Positions 1 to 7,251 of a stretch of 11,974 nucleotides of DNA are shown here, in pieces; the first letter of the stretch is position 1; each line of letters begins with the position of its first letter. Location: positions 1 through 11,974 of the forward strand of contig CANFFA010000030.1 in the NCBI GenBank assembly GCA_947445425.1, in the 5' to 3' direction. The translations under genes were made by a program, and so were the position numbers. The notes beneath the pieces are model-generated. The model ran no database searches. It worked only from the letters and a program-made list of their open reading frames with translations, and was not told the origin of the DNA. The stretch is from Paludibacteraceae bacterium (GTDB lineage: Bacteria; Bacteroidota; Bacteroidia; Bacteroidales; Paludibacteraceae).

Positions 1-1229
1 CTTTGTGCTTGAACCAAATCTAAAGTAGAACAGATTCCTTGTTTAAATTGATTTTGAAAGTTTTTATAAACACTTTCTGCCAAATCAAGATTATCTTTTT
101 CGTTTTTAATATTATCAATAGCATTACGATATTGAATGTCATTATTGGACAAATCCACTTTGATGGCCTCTTCGGTTTGTTGAATGCTAATCTTAGTTCT
201 TTGTAAATTCAATTGCGCTTGTGAAATTCTAGCTTGTTTTTGTAAACCATCGAAGATAGGCACTTTTAAAGTCACTCCTACACTTGAATTAGGATACCAA
301 TTACCATCTGTTTTAAAGAAATCGAATTCTTGACGCATGGCTTGTAAACCAAGATTAGCGTTGAAGGTCAAAGTTGGCAAATACGAATCCTTGTGCCGCT
401 TCTTGTCCAATTCATAGGCGCTGAGACTGATTTTTTGCAATTGATAATCCACCCTATTGTCAATCGAAAAATTATTTTCCGGCATTTCAAACAATCGAAT
501 GTCGCCATCAATCGCATCAGTAGACAGTATTAGCGGTGTTTCAACCGTCATTCCCATTTGGTACTTTAGGTTGTTAAGTGATTGCAAATAACTCAATTCA
601 CTTTGCTGAGATTGCGATTTGATGTTGTTATAACTCACCTTTATCTTGTCAACATCTACTTTTTTTGCCATTCCATTTCTAAATTTTAGCTCAGTCGCCT
701 CTAATGATTTTTGAGCAGCTTCCATGGTGGTGTGTAAAGTGGCGATCTGTTTACCAATCACCAAAGTCTGGTAATAAATACCACAAATGGCATAGGCAGT
801 TTGTTCAAGGGACTTCCTTTTACTTTGAATGGACTGTGCTTTGCTAATTTTTGCAGCTTTCAAAGCTACATCAAAAGTTGGATCAAAAAGCTTTTGGTTC
901 AATTGAATGCTACCTGAAAAGTTTTGCTTAATACCCATAGTTACAGCCAATGGTGTTCCCGGATTTTTCTGATTAAAACTTCCTGGTAAAATTGTAGTGG
1001 GTAATTGAAGATTATTGGTATAACCAGCTGATCCATCAATTTGAGGAAGCATCGTTCCAGACTGTTCATCAATTTTCTTATCGGCAATCTGTATATCGAG
1101 GGTCGCATTTTTAATGTTAGCATTGTTCGAGTTTGCAAATTCAACGCATTGCCGTAGCGTTAAACCTTGACCCGCCACTACCATTGAAAAGGCAGTAAAA
1201 GCAAAGATTGCAAGATAGGCTTTCTTCAT
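1..1229 (-). CDS. TolC-family outer-membrane efflux channel, C-terminus cut by window edge
   Basis: Reading the minus strand from the ATG at 1229 gives 409 codons without a stop up to the window edge, so the C-terminus is missing. The protein starts with a signal peptide (Met-Lys-Lys, hydrophobic to about residue 19, likely cut near VAG/QG), then the family opening LTLRQCVEFANSNN at 23-36. Long amphipathic, Gln/Lys-rich helices follow in two halves. The strand motif GVTLKVPIFDG (318-328) followed by the helix KQARISQAQLNLQ is typical of the second TolC half. The family forms trimeric channels that span the outer membrane and periplasm and dock with RND or MFS pumps through a HlyD-type adaptor. 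A MarR-type regulator lies just upstream on the same strand, and adaptor and pump genes are expected beyond the left edge (inference). TolC-family membership is very likely; the substrate is unknown. Confidence 0.93.
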   Translation of the reverse strand, partial: MKKAYLAIFAFTAFSMVVAGQGLTLRQCVEFANSNNANIKNATLDIQIADKKIDEQSGTMLPQIDGSAGYTNNLQLPTTILPGSFNQKNPGTPLAVTMGIKQNFSGSIQLNQKLFDPTFDVALKAAKISKAQSIQSKRKSLEQTAYAICGIYYQTLVIGKQIATLHTTMEAAQKSLEATELKFRNGMAKKVDVDKIKVSYNNIKSQSQQSELSYLQSLNNLKYQMGMTVETPLILSTDAIDGDIRLFEMPENNFSIDNRVDYQLQKISLSAYELDKKRHKDSYLPTLTFNANLGLQAMRQEFDFFKTDGNWYPNSSVGVTLKVPIFDGLQKQARISQAQLNLQRTKISIQQTEEAIKVDLSNNDIQYRNAIDNIKNEKDNLDLAESVYKNFQNQFKQGICSTLDLVQAQ

Positions 1230-1306
1230 AAAATCTTATTGTGTGTAATTTATTATTTATTGTTGAATTTTAATTCATCATAACGTAAGACGAACCATAT
1301 TCATAT

Positions 1307-1330
1307 TTACTTTAAAATTTTTTAAAGTAA
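1307..1330. promoter_or_regulatory. Perfect 11-bp-arm inverted repeat in the efflux channel leader
   Basis: Arms TTACTTTAAAA and TTTTAAAGTAA are separated by two bases, about 77 bases upstream of the channel ATG. The repeat lies downstream of the proposed channel promoter, so it would be in the transcribed leader. It could bind a second regulator or form a weak A/U hairpin. It has no GC-rich stem, so a classical terminator is unlikely. Confidence 0.4.
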
Positions 1331-1347
1331 TCAACCGTTTAGTCTAT

Positions 1348-1378
1348 CAATGATTGATATTATCAACGATATGACAAA
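1348..1378 (-). promoter_or_regulatory. Candidate promoter of the efflux channel gene with MarR operator
   Basis: On the minus strand TTTG (1375-1378) is followed after exactly 19 bases by AATCATTG (1348-1355), a 4-of-6 match to the Bacteroidota -7 element TAnnTTTG. The palindrome TTGATA-T-TATCAA (1354-1366) lies in the spacer and touches the -7 box. It has the TTGA-N5-TCAA form also found at the marR promoter. A bound regulator would block RNA polymerase here. The -7 match is imperfect, so the promoter itself is tentative. Confidence 0.42.
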
Positions 1379-1422
1379 AGTGTTATCAAATTATTAATTC
1401 TGTGTGAAAAAGTTCAATCAGT

Positions 1423-1866
1423 TTACAAATTCTTAGCATTTGATTTTATCAAATCAACGACTTTGTAGAAAGAGATAAGATCCTGCTCGCTAATATCTTG
1501 TACTAATTCAGCAGTCAAAGCCAAGTCAATTTGAAGAAATTGTTCAATTACCTTTTCGCCTTTTTTGGTGACCATCAAATACTTCTTTCTGCGATCAGCT
1601 GTATCACTTACTCTCTTGATCAGCTCTTTGGCTTCAATAAGATCAATCGTCCTAAGAATGGCGGACTTATCTTTCCCCATAGAACAAGCCATATCTTGCT
1701 GAATAACTTCATCTTTACTGTTGTGTATGGCCATTAATAAACCAATTTGTTCAATGGTCAGTTTTATATCCATCTGTTCTGTGGATCGTTTTTTAAGAAT
1801 GCGCACCAATTCCCGCAGCATTCCTCCCAAGGTCAAAGCAAGGGGATTATTTTCTTTAAATTCCAT
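1423..1866 (-). CDS. MarR-family winged-helix transcriptional regulator
   Basis: A 147-residue protein of normal MarR length. The winged-helix core runs from about residue 36 to 106: a helix-turn-helix around DMACSMGKDKSAILRTIDLIEAK, then the wing DTADRRKKYLMVTKKG, which is the family's D-R-R...V-T-x-x-G signature. Flanking N- and C-terminal helices would form the dimer interface. MarR proteins are dimers that bind palindromes and are released by phenolic, drug-like or oxidant signals. The reading frame extends upstream to a TTG at 1917, but the ATG at 1866 is preferred because the extension overlaps the likely promoter and operator. The gene precedes a TolC-type channel on the same strand, 193 bases apart, so efflux control is the probable role (inference). 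The ligand is unknown. Confidence 0.9.
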   Translation of the reverse strand: MEFKENNPLALTLGGMLRELVRILKKRSTEQMDIKLTIEQIGLLMAIHNSKDEVIQQDMACSMGKDKSAILRTIDLIEAKELIKRVSDTADRRKKYLMVTKKGEKVIEQFLQIDLALTAELVQDISEQDLISFYKVVDLIKSNAKNL

Positions 1867-1887
1867 AGGCGACAATTTAATTTTGCG

Positions 1888-1922
1888 CAAAGGTAATTCA
1901 ATAGTTGACACAATCAACTATT
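1888..1922 (-). promoter_or_regulatory. marR promoter overlapped by a palindromic operator
   Basis: On the minus strand GTTG (1915-1918) is followed after 19 bases by TACCTTTG (1888-1895), a full match to TAnnTTTG at the right spacing. Transcription would start near 1881, about 15 bases before the ATG at 1866. A perfect palindrome with 9-base arms AATAGTTGA and TCAACTATT around five bases (1900-1922) covers the -33 element and most of the spacer. This is the layout expected for autorepression. Its core TTGA-N5-TCAA is shared with the channel promoter. Confidence 0.6.
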
Positions 1923-1988
1923 AGATAAAAAAAAATCGTTTCCTTTCTTCCAGTCTCATCATATTCATCACTTATGATAACAAGAAAG

Positions 1989-2006
1989 AAAAAAATAAAG
2001 AGTAAA
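1989..2006. repeat. 18-base direct repeat, upstream copy
   Basis: AAAAAAATAAAGAGTAAA occurs here and, identically, at 4834-4851 across the stop codon of the next gene, so the two copies bracket that gene. Both are preceded at short distance by GAAAG. This copy sits just upstream of the candidate promoter of the 925-residue protein. The motif is low in complexity, so it may be a dispersed intergenic motif or partly chance. Confidence 0.5.
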
Positions 2007-2010
2007 AAAC

Positions 2011-2040
2011 TTCGTAAAAGGCAAAAGCCTATTATCTTTG
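2011..2040 (+). promoter_or_regulatory. Candidate promoter of the PHP-like membrane protein gene
   Basis: TATCTTTG (2033-2040) fully matches the Bacteroidota -7 element TAnnTTTG. TTCG at 2011-2014, 18 bases upstream, is a 3-of-4 match to the -33 TTTG. A start near 2046 would leave a leader of about 27 bases before the ATG at 2073. No Shine-Dalgarno sequence is visible, which is usual in this phylum. Confidence 0.5.
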
Positions 2041-2072
2041 CTTAATCAATAATCGTTAATCACTAATTTGTT

Positions 2073-4850
2073 ATGCTGATAAAAATTTATAACGATACCG
2101 TCAATTTTCTGAGTTTTGCCACGCAACTCAGAAAACTGCGCACGCGTATTAATCAGCAAATTGACGCCACTGAAATTATAAATGAGTATCCAAATTCGCA
2201 TCCCAGGGGATTTATCAAAGTATTCAGGACACATAGAACCAGCATTGTAGAAACCTACCTTAGCATCACCAAAAGTCTCGATTCAGCAAAATACAGTGAA
2301 CGGATTCATGCACTCAGTCTTTTAGCTGAACACATCATCTATTCACAATCACTCATAATGCCCTTGAATGCCGCAAGGGTTCAACTGGCTTTGATGCGGG
2401 AAGTCGCAGTTCATCGTGACAATAAAAGGTTACAGTTGGAATTGTTACGTGATTTTACAGTAGCCTCTTTTGGTCATCCAAGAGAAATAAGGAGTTATTT
2501 GAAAAAACTAGGGCTTGTAGAAGTTCCAGAAACGGGCGCTGAACTAAAAGATTTGAACATGGGATGGGATTTTCATGTGCATGATAATACTACTTATGGC
2601 CGTAAACTACCCATCCAGCTCATCATTGACGCCTTCATCAAAGGTATTTCTGTCATTACCATTGCTTACAATAATCTTGAAACAGAAGCTGCCATCAAAG
2701 AGTTATTGGAGGCAGGACGTATTTTGGGTATCAAAGTAAACATAGCCTTGGAATTTGGTGCCTTAACGCAAGGGATTCGTTTTCATTACTTGTATATCTT
2801 GCCGAACTTTTCGAGTGAAAAAGAGAAATTCAAAGCTTTCTTGAAGGAGAAGTCAACTGATTTTAATGATTTCATGAGCGAATTGGAAGAGAATGAAAAG
2901 AAAAGAATTAAGAATATTGAGCAATTAATAGACCAATTCAACAATGAGCACCTCCCAGTTTTAAATGAAGGATACCTGCCAGAAACCATCTATTACCTCA
3001 ACCCTTTACCAAAAAACAGCAAGCAAAATCTATTGGGTCACAAAATCTATTCTCGACGACAATTGGGTGAGGTTCTGTATCATCATTACAAAAAGGTATT
3101 AGAAAAAAGGGCATTACAGAGTACCGCTCTGCGGATACAGACTGAAATTATGCCGCATCAATTCTCGAAACAAGAAATAGAATCCATTCAGAAAAAGGAT
3201 AAAATCATTCGTGCACAATATAGAGACTTAGATCCTGAGAAGCTTCGATTAGCATATTTCGCTGGTTCTGAGTCTATGCTCAACGAAACGGGTGTAAGTA
3301 AACTTGAGGATATTTATAAGTATGCAACAAAAACAGGTGGGAGCATAAAACTAATTCAACCACTGGAACATGGATTGCAGGCAGCGGTGAATCTCGTTTT
3401 CGAAAATTATAAAATGTTGACCTACGCCGAAATATACAATATGTATGGTACAGTAGAGACCAAAGAAGCAGATTTTGTACTCTTTGCAAATTTCATTAAT
3501 TTATTGAATTTCGGAGATAAATATGAATTGATAAATTACTTAAACCAACACCAACTCAAATTCAATCTTATTAAGATCGTAGATGTATTGGCTCATTTTG
3601 AGGAACATAAGCTGATTCCTTCAATAGGCAGTGATGCTGCAGGTCGATCAACCTTTACACCAGGAATGGGCTTTATATTGGAAAATCACATTCCAAGCCA
3701 CCAAAGAAAGTATTTTGTTAAAAATCACCATATACTCCCTTCAGAAATCTCTGAACTATTTTACAAACTTTCAAAGTCAACCAAGCATGCCTTAAAAGGA
3801 GATGAGCAAGCCTCTATTGTCTGTTTGGGGAAAGTAGACCATGGGAAGAAAAACTTACTTGGAGATGAAAAAAACGAAAAGCCCATCTATCCTTGGCACG
3901 CATGGGAATACCTGCATCCGGCAATAAAAAATTCACTTTTTACCCTAATTGGTTTCATTCCAGCTTATCTTACCGTAGGGCCAAAATTCGCATTGCTTTG
4001 GTTGGGAATAACCGGAATAAGAAACATGTTTGTGGATCTAATATCAGCGAATGGAATCATTCCTAAATTATGGAATTCGAGTGATATTAACTGGACAAAT
4101 ATTGCGCATTCACTTTTCTGGACAGGATTTTCTGTGCCAATTTTGGGCTTTATCAAAATCCATTTTGACCTACTTTGGATGGGTACTCAGGAAGGCGTAC
4201 TCTTCGAATTAACCAAATTCTTTTGCATCAATGTCTCCAATGGAATATATCTGGCATCACACAATTACATTCGGGGATTCGACAAAGTAACCATCCGTGC
4301 AAATTTCTTTCGTAGCATCATGGCTTGGCCCTTGGCAGCAAGTTTTTCACCCTTGGGAAACACTTTATCAATACCAAGCATTGTTCAGGCAAAAATATGG
4401 TCGGATGTTGTAGCCGCTATCATTGAGGGCAGTAGCAAGTATAAAAACATCCTTCGAGCAAAGGATAGTATTATGAAAAAAATTGTACCTGCCCTGATTT
4501 CCGAAGATAAAACTACCGAAAAACTGGCCATGCTGGATATGATTTACTTTTTGCAAGAAAGTAAAAGGGCAAAGACAGCCTTCAAAAAACAGCTGATCTT
4601 ACCACAAGATTCAGTAACAAAAATAAAGAGTCATATTCCAGGAGCAGAACCAAATATCGTTCCAACAGAAGCTTATTATACCTTAAAAAATCGCATCAAT
4701 GCTCCTGGACATTTTAACGAATTAATCAATTTCATTATTGCAAATTACCGCAGAGAACCAAGTGTATATCTTGTAACAATGATTTCTGAGAATTATTCAA
4801 AAGTACAGAAATGGCTTGAAGGGATCGAAAGACAAAAAAATAAAGAGTAA
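2073..4850 (+). CDS. Uncharacterised large protein: degenerate PHP-like domain plus membrane region
   Basis: I do not recognise a named family for this 925-residue protein. Residues 1-160 are helical and charged. From 164 the sequence follows the PHP phosphoesterase pattern: WDFHVHDNTTYG (HxH at 168-170), a helix, the strand ISVITIAYNN where PHP proteins have a TDH motif, IKVNIALEFGA (E227), HYLYILPN (H238), and much later IPSIGSDAAGR (520-525) where the motif GSDAH is expected. The histidines of motifs two and four are absent. A charged, probably coiled insertion lies at about 248-292. Hydrophobic segments at about 617-636, 638-658, 676-697 and 742-762 suggest a membrane region of four or more helices, followed by a soluble tail of about 140 residues. 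No signal peptide is seen. The ATG at 2073 fits the promoter. The gene appears to be alone in its transcript. PHP resemblance is moderate; function is unknown. Confidence 0.75.
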   Translation: MLIKIYNDTVNFLSFATQLRKLRTRINQQIDATEIINEYPNSHPRGFIKVFRTHRTSIVETYLSITKSLDSAKYSERIHALSLLAEHIIYSQSLIMPLNAARVQLALMREVAVHRDNKRLQLELLRDFTVASFGHPREIRSYLKKLGLVEVPETGAELKDLNMGWDFHVHDNTTYGRKLPIQLIIDAFIKGISVITIAYNNLETEAAIKELLEAGRILGIKVNIALEFGALTQGIRFHYLYILPNFSSEKEKFKAFLKEKSTDFNDFMSELEENEKKRIKNIEQLIDQFNNEHLPVLNEGYLPETIYYLNPLPKNSKQNLLGHKIYSRRQLGEVLYHHYKKVLEKRALQSTALRIQTEIMPHQFSKQEIESIQKKDKIIRAQYRDLDPEKLRLAYFAGSESMLNETGVSKLEDIYKYATKTGGSIKLIQPLEHGLQAAVNLVFENYKMLTYAEIYNMYGTVETKEADFVLFANFINLLNFGDKYELINYLNQHQLKFNLIKIVDVLAHFEEHKLIPSIGSDAAGRSTFTPGMGFILENHIPSHQRKYFVKNHHILPSEISELFYKLSKSTKHALKGDEQASIVCLGKVDHGKKNLLGDEKNEKPIYPWHAWEYLHPAIKNSLFTLIGFIPAYLTVGPKFALLWLGITGIRNMFVDLISANGIIPKLWNSSDINWTNIAHSLFWTGFSVPILGFIKIHFDLLWMGTQEGVLFELTKFFCINVSNGIYLASHNYIRGFDKVTIRANFFRSIMAWPLAASFSPLGNTLSIPSIVQAKIWSDVVAAIIEGSSKYKNILRAKDSIMKKIVPALISEDKTTEKLAMLDMIYFLQESKRAKTAFKKQLILPQDSVTKIKSHIPGAEPNIVPTEAYYTLKNRINAPGHFNELINFIIANYRREPSVYLVTMISENYSKVQKWLEGIERQKNKE

Positions 4851-4883
4851 AGATCGATTTGTCTTTACTCTTTATTTTTTGTC
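4831..4883. terminator. Bidirectional hairpin terminator overlapping the stop codon
   Basis: The left arm 4831-4853 and right arm 4862-4883 are complementary over 22 bases, apart from one extra A in the left arm, around an 8-base loop. The TAA stop of the 925-residue protein (4848-4850) lies inside the left arm. Long A and T runs on both sides make it usable in both directions, which suits the convergent ligase gene ending at 4909. The left arm contains the second copy of the 18-base repeat (4834-4851). The right arm is followed by another TCTTTACTCT unit. Confidence 0.7.
4834..4851. repeat. 18-base direct repeat, downstream copy
   Basis: Identical to 1989-2006. Its complement recurs within the following 60 bases as TCTTTACTCTTTATTTTTTG and again as a shorter TCTTTACTCTATTG unit. 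The end of the gene therefore holds one forward copy and two reversed, partly degenerate copies of the same word. Confidence 0.5.
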
Positions 4884-4908
4884 TTTACTCTATTGTCTTT
4901 TGTCTTCT

Positions 4909-6711
4909 TTAATCCAAATACATTTTATCAATAGCATATTGATACTTTTTCGTGATGTAGGCACGTCGCATTTTCATGGTATTGGTCAATTCACCGTTTT
5001 CAATTGAAAAGGCTTCTGCCACCAGCGTAAACCTTTTAATTTGCTCATAACTGGACATTGAGCTTTGAAGAATCTTAATGCGCTCCTCAATTAAGTCTTT
5101 AATCTCCGGCAACTTAATCAAATCCTCTTCCAATGCATATGCAATATTATTCTTTTGAGCATATGCTTCTAGCGCTGGAAAATAAGGCACTATCAATGCC
5201 GTAACAAAACTTCGAGCATCACCAATGGTCACAACTTGGTTGATATAAATATCAGCCGTCAAACGGGTTTCAATCTCTTGCGGGGCGACGTATTTGCCAT
5301 TGGAAGTTTTAAACATATCCTTAATACGGTCCGTCAAAACCAAGGTATTGTTTTCAATATATCCTGCATCCCCAGTCTTGAACCAACCATCAGAAGTAAA
5401 AGCCGCCGCCGTAGCTTCTGGATTGTTATAATAACCTGCAAAAATCGTTTTACCCTTCAATAGAATTTCTTGATCTGTTCCAATACCGACCTGAAGATCA
5501 GGTATAATTGTACCTACCGTTCCAATTTCATAAGCCTTATAAGGGAAACAAGAAACTGTCGCCGTACTTTCGGTTAATCCATATCCATAAATAATAGGAA
5601 TACCAATACTGATAAAGAAAGATGCAATATCATCTGATAATTTTGCTCCTGCAACGGGTAACATATTTGCATTTTCGAGACCTAGTTTCAATTTTAGTTT
5701 CCTAAAAACAAGTTGCTCAGCCAAAAAATACTTAATACATAAAAGTCTGCACGGCTCCTGTCCAACCCGTTTATTATCCAAATTGTACTCCTTCCCCACC
5801 GCAAGCGCCCAAGACACTAACCTCAATTTAAAAGGAGAAAAGCTGGCAAAACTTGATTTGACAGCTATGTAGACCTTTTCCCAAAAACGTGGAACAGAAC
5901 ACATTAAACTAGGGCGTACATCTTGTAAGGTCTGCTGAATATGGTCAGAAATGGTATTGAGATATATGGTAACTCCTTTATAAATACAGAAATAACTCCA
6001 CAACCTTTCAAAAACATGCGACAATGGTAAAAAGGCTACTGAAGTATCATGTTCTGTAATACTGGTAAGGAGAAGGGTGTGAATCCGCATCCCTTCATTA
6101 AAGCTGCTGTGATTAAGCATCACTCCTTTGGGATTACCTGTTGTTCCTGAAGTATATAAAATGGTTGCCAAATCAGACTCCTCTGCCGCATTCCTTCTTT
6201 GCTCCAGTTCAGAATCTTTGGTGGAAGCAGTTCCAATTTTTATAAATTCGTCAAAATAATCGATCTGATCTGACTCTGCAAAAACAACTTGACGATCAAA
6301 AACCACTATCTTTTTCAAATAGGCAGATGACTGCATCACTTCGTGCGCGACATTGAATTGATACTGATCGCCAACAAAAATAAGCTCGATTTTTGCATCA
6401 TTTACAATAAATTCAACCTGTGGTACGGTAGAGGTTGCATACATGGGCACCATGACCGCACGATTTGCAAACAGTGCAAAATCTACAAAAAGATTCTCTG
6501 CTTTATTGTGCGAAAATTGTGCAACACACTGATGCTCAACAATACCAATCTCTAAAAAAGCTTTTGCCAAGGCGGAAACATTGCTGGCAAAATCGACCCA
6601 ACTGTACTTAGTCCAATCATTGTCAACATCCTGACGAGCACACAATGCTATTTTATCACCATAGATTTTGGCTTGAGTTGAAATTAGATGTGAAAAATGT
6701 AAATTATCCAT
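4909..6711 (-). CDS. Long-chain fatty-acid-CoA ligase (AMP-forming)
   Basis: A 600-residue member of the acyl-adenylate-forming superfamily, activating fatty acids with ATP to acyl-AMP and then acyl-CoA at the inner face of the membrane, for degradation or lipid synthesis. Diagnostic motifs are present in order: phosphate-binding YTSGTTGNPKG (186-196), LPLSHVFER (228-236), VPRFWEKV (273-280), GYGLTES (376-382), GWFKTGD (442-448) with the ribose-binding Asp, the hinge DRIKD (461-465), and the C-terminal catalytic lysine in LTNTMKMRR (K580). The length and the VPRFWEKV signature fit the long-chain, FAA1/FadD15-like group. The frame extends upstream to 6822, but the added 37 residues look like leader sequence and the family begins near MDNLHFSH, so the ATG at 6711 is chosen. 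It stands alone, convergent with the upstream plus-strand gene. Chain-length preference is not visible. Confidence 0.95.
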   Translation of the reverse strand: MDNLHFSHLISTQAKIYGDKIALCARQDVDNDWTKYSWVDFASNVSALAKAFLEIGIVEHQCVAQFSHNKAENLFVDFALFANRAVMVPMYATSTVPQVEFIVNDAKIELIFVGDQYQFNVAHEVMQSSAYLKKIVVFDRQVVFAESDQIDYFDEFIKIGTASTKDSELEQRRNAAEESDLATILYTSGTTGNPKGVMLNHSSFNEGMRIHTLLLTSITEHDTSVAFLPLSHVFERLWSYFCIYKGVTIYLNTISDHIQQTLQDVRPSLMCSVPRFWEKVYIAVKSSFASFSPFKLRLVSWALAVGKEYNLDNKRVGQEPCRLLCIKYFLAEQLVFRKLKLKLGLENANMLPVAGAKLSDDIASFFISIGIPIIYGYGLTESTATVSCFPYKAYEIGTVGTIIPDLQVGIGTDQEILLKGKTIFAGYYNNPEATAAAFTSDGWFKTGDAGYIENNTLVLTDRIKDMFKTSNGKYVAPQEIETRLTADIYINQVVTIGDARSFVTALIVPYFPALEAYAQKNNIAYALEEDLIKLPEIKDLIEERIKILQSSMSSYEQIKRFTLVAEAFSIENGELTNTMKMRRAYITKKYQYAIDKMYLD

Positions 6712-7031
6712 AATATTGAAACAAATTAGGCCTTGCAAGAAAATGCAAGAATTATTTATTAATAAAATCAATCTGTTGTTAAAGTGATATTTACACAACA
6801 AAACATTTGATAGGAAGTTCACTTTCTACCAAAGTAAAAGCGTTTCGCAACCATCTTAGCAATAAATGGATTCAAAAATACAATAAATTATTTAAAAGAA
6901 GTGCATTTGAATAAAAAAGGGAAGGAATAAAAGGAGGGAAATTCAAGAACAAGGAATATGTATGTTAATTATCAATAACTTACAAGGAATAAGAAGTAAA
7001 TAAAGTCGTGAAATATAATTTGTATTTAGAG
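6712..7031. other. Gene-free leader region upstream of the CoA ligase
   Basis: No coding sequence of credible length or composition is visible on either strand. The stretch is AT-rich, with a purine-rich run at about 6893-6950. TATTTTTG on the minus strand (6873-6880) matches the -7 consensus but lacks a -33 element at the right distance, so I do not call a promoter. A 6-base-arm hairpin (AGAGTT-ATAG-AACTCT, 7028-7043) abuts the large inverted repeat that follows. Confidence 0.5.
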
Positions 7032-7182
7032 TTATAGAACTCTGATTTTCACTGCAAGAACGGATTTTAAAACGGATCTAAAATTGACGTAGTCAATTGA
7101 TAAAAAGGCATTTAATCAAAATGCTTGCATTTTTTTATCCGTTTTCAAATCCGTTCATTCTGCGTAAATCAGCGTGCTATAA
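7032..7182. repeat. 151-base imperfect inverted repeat (REP/MITE-like intergenic element)
   Basis: Arms of 46 bases (7032-7077 and 7137-7182) match at 38 positions when one is reversed and complemented. Each arm starts with TTATAG, continues with CTGATTT, and ends with a GAACGGATTT and AAAACGGAT pair of tandem half-motifs. The 59-base centre contains further hairpins: AATTGAC-GTA-GTCAATT (7082-7098) and GCATTT-AATCA-AAATGC (7108-7124). There is no reading frame inside, so it is not an intact insertion sequence. Mismatches in the two arms suggest an ageing dispersed element. It may also end transcription of the receptor gene. Copy number cannot be judged from one window. Confidence 0.7.
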
Positions 7183-7251
7183 AAAAATGGATATTGAATT
7201 GAGAATGTTATTTATTGACAGTGCCTAAAAGAAGGAGCAGTAAAACAATTC

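Noticed and set aside
1867..1917. 17-residue N-terminal extension of the MarR protein from a TTG at 1917
   Set aside because: It overlaps a well-spaced promoter and a perfect palindrome, and the ATG at 1866 gives the usual MarR length.
1958..1978. ATCATA/TATGAT inverted repeat in the marR/PHP-like intergenic region
   Set aside because: Short AT-only arms with a 9-base loop; expected by chance in sequence this AT-rich.
4862..4905. CRISPR-like short tandem units (GTCTTTACTCT...)
   Set aside because: Only two or three degenerate copies without unique spacers; explained by the terminator arm and low-complexity repeats.
6712..6822. 37-residue N-terminal extension of the CoA ligase
   Set aside because: The extra residues do not resemble the family or a clear targeting signal; the family's own N-terminus fits the ATG at 6711.
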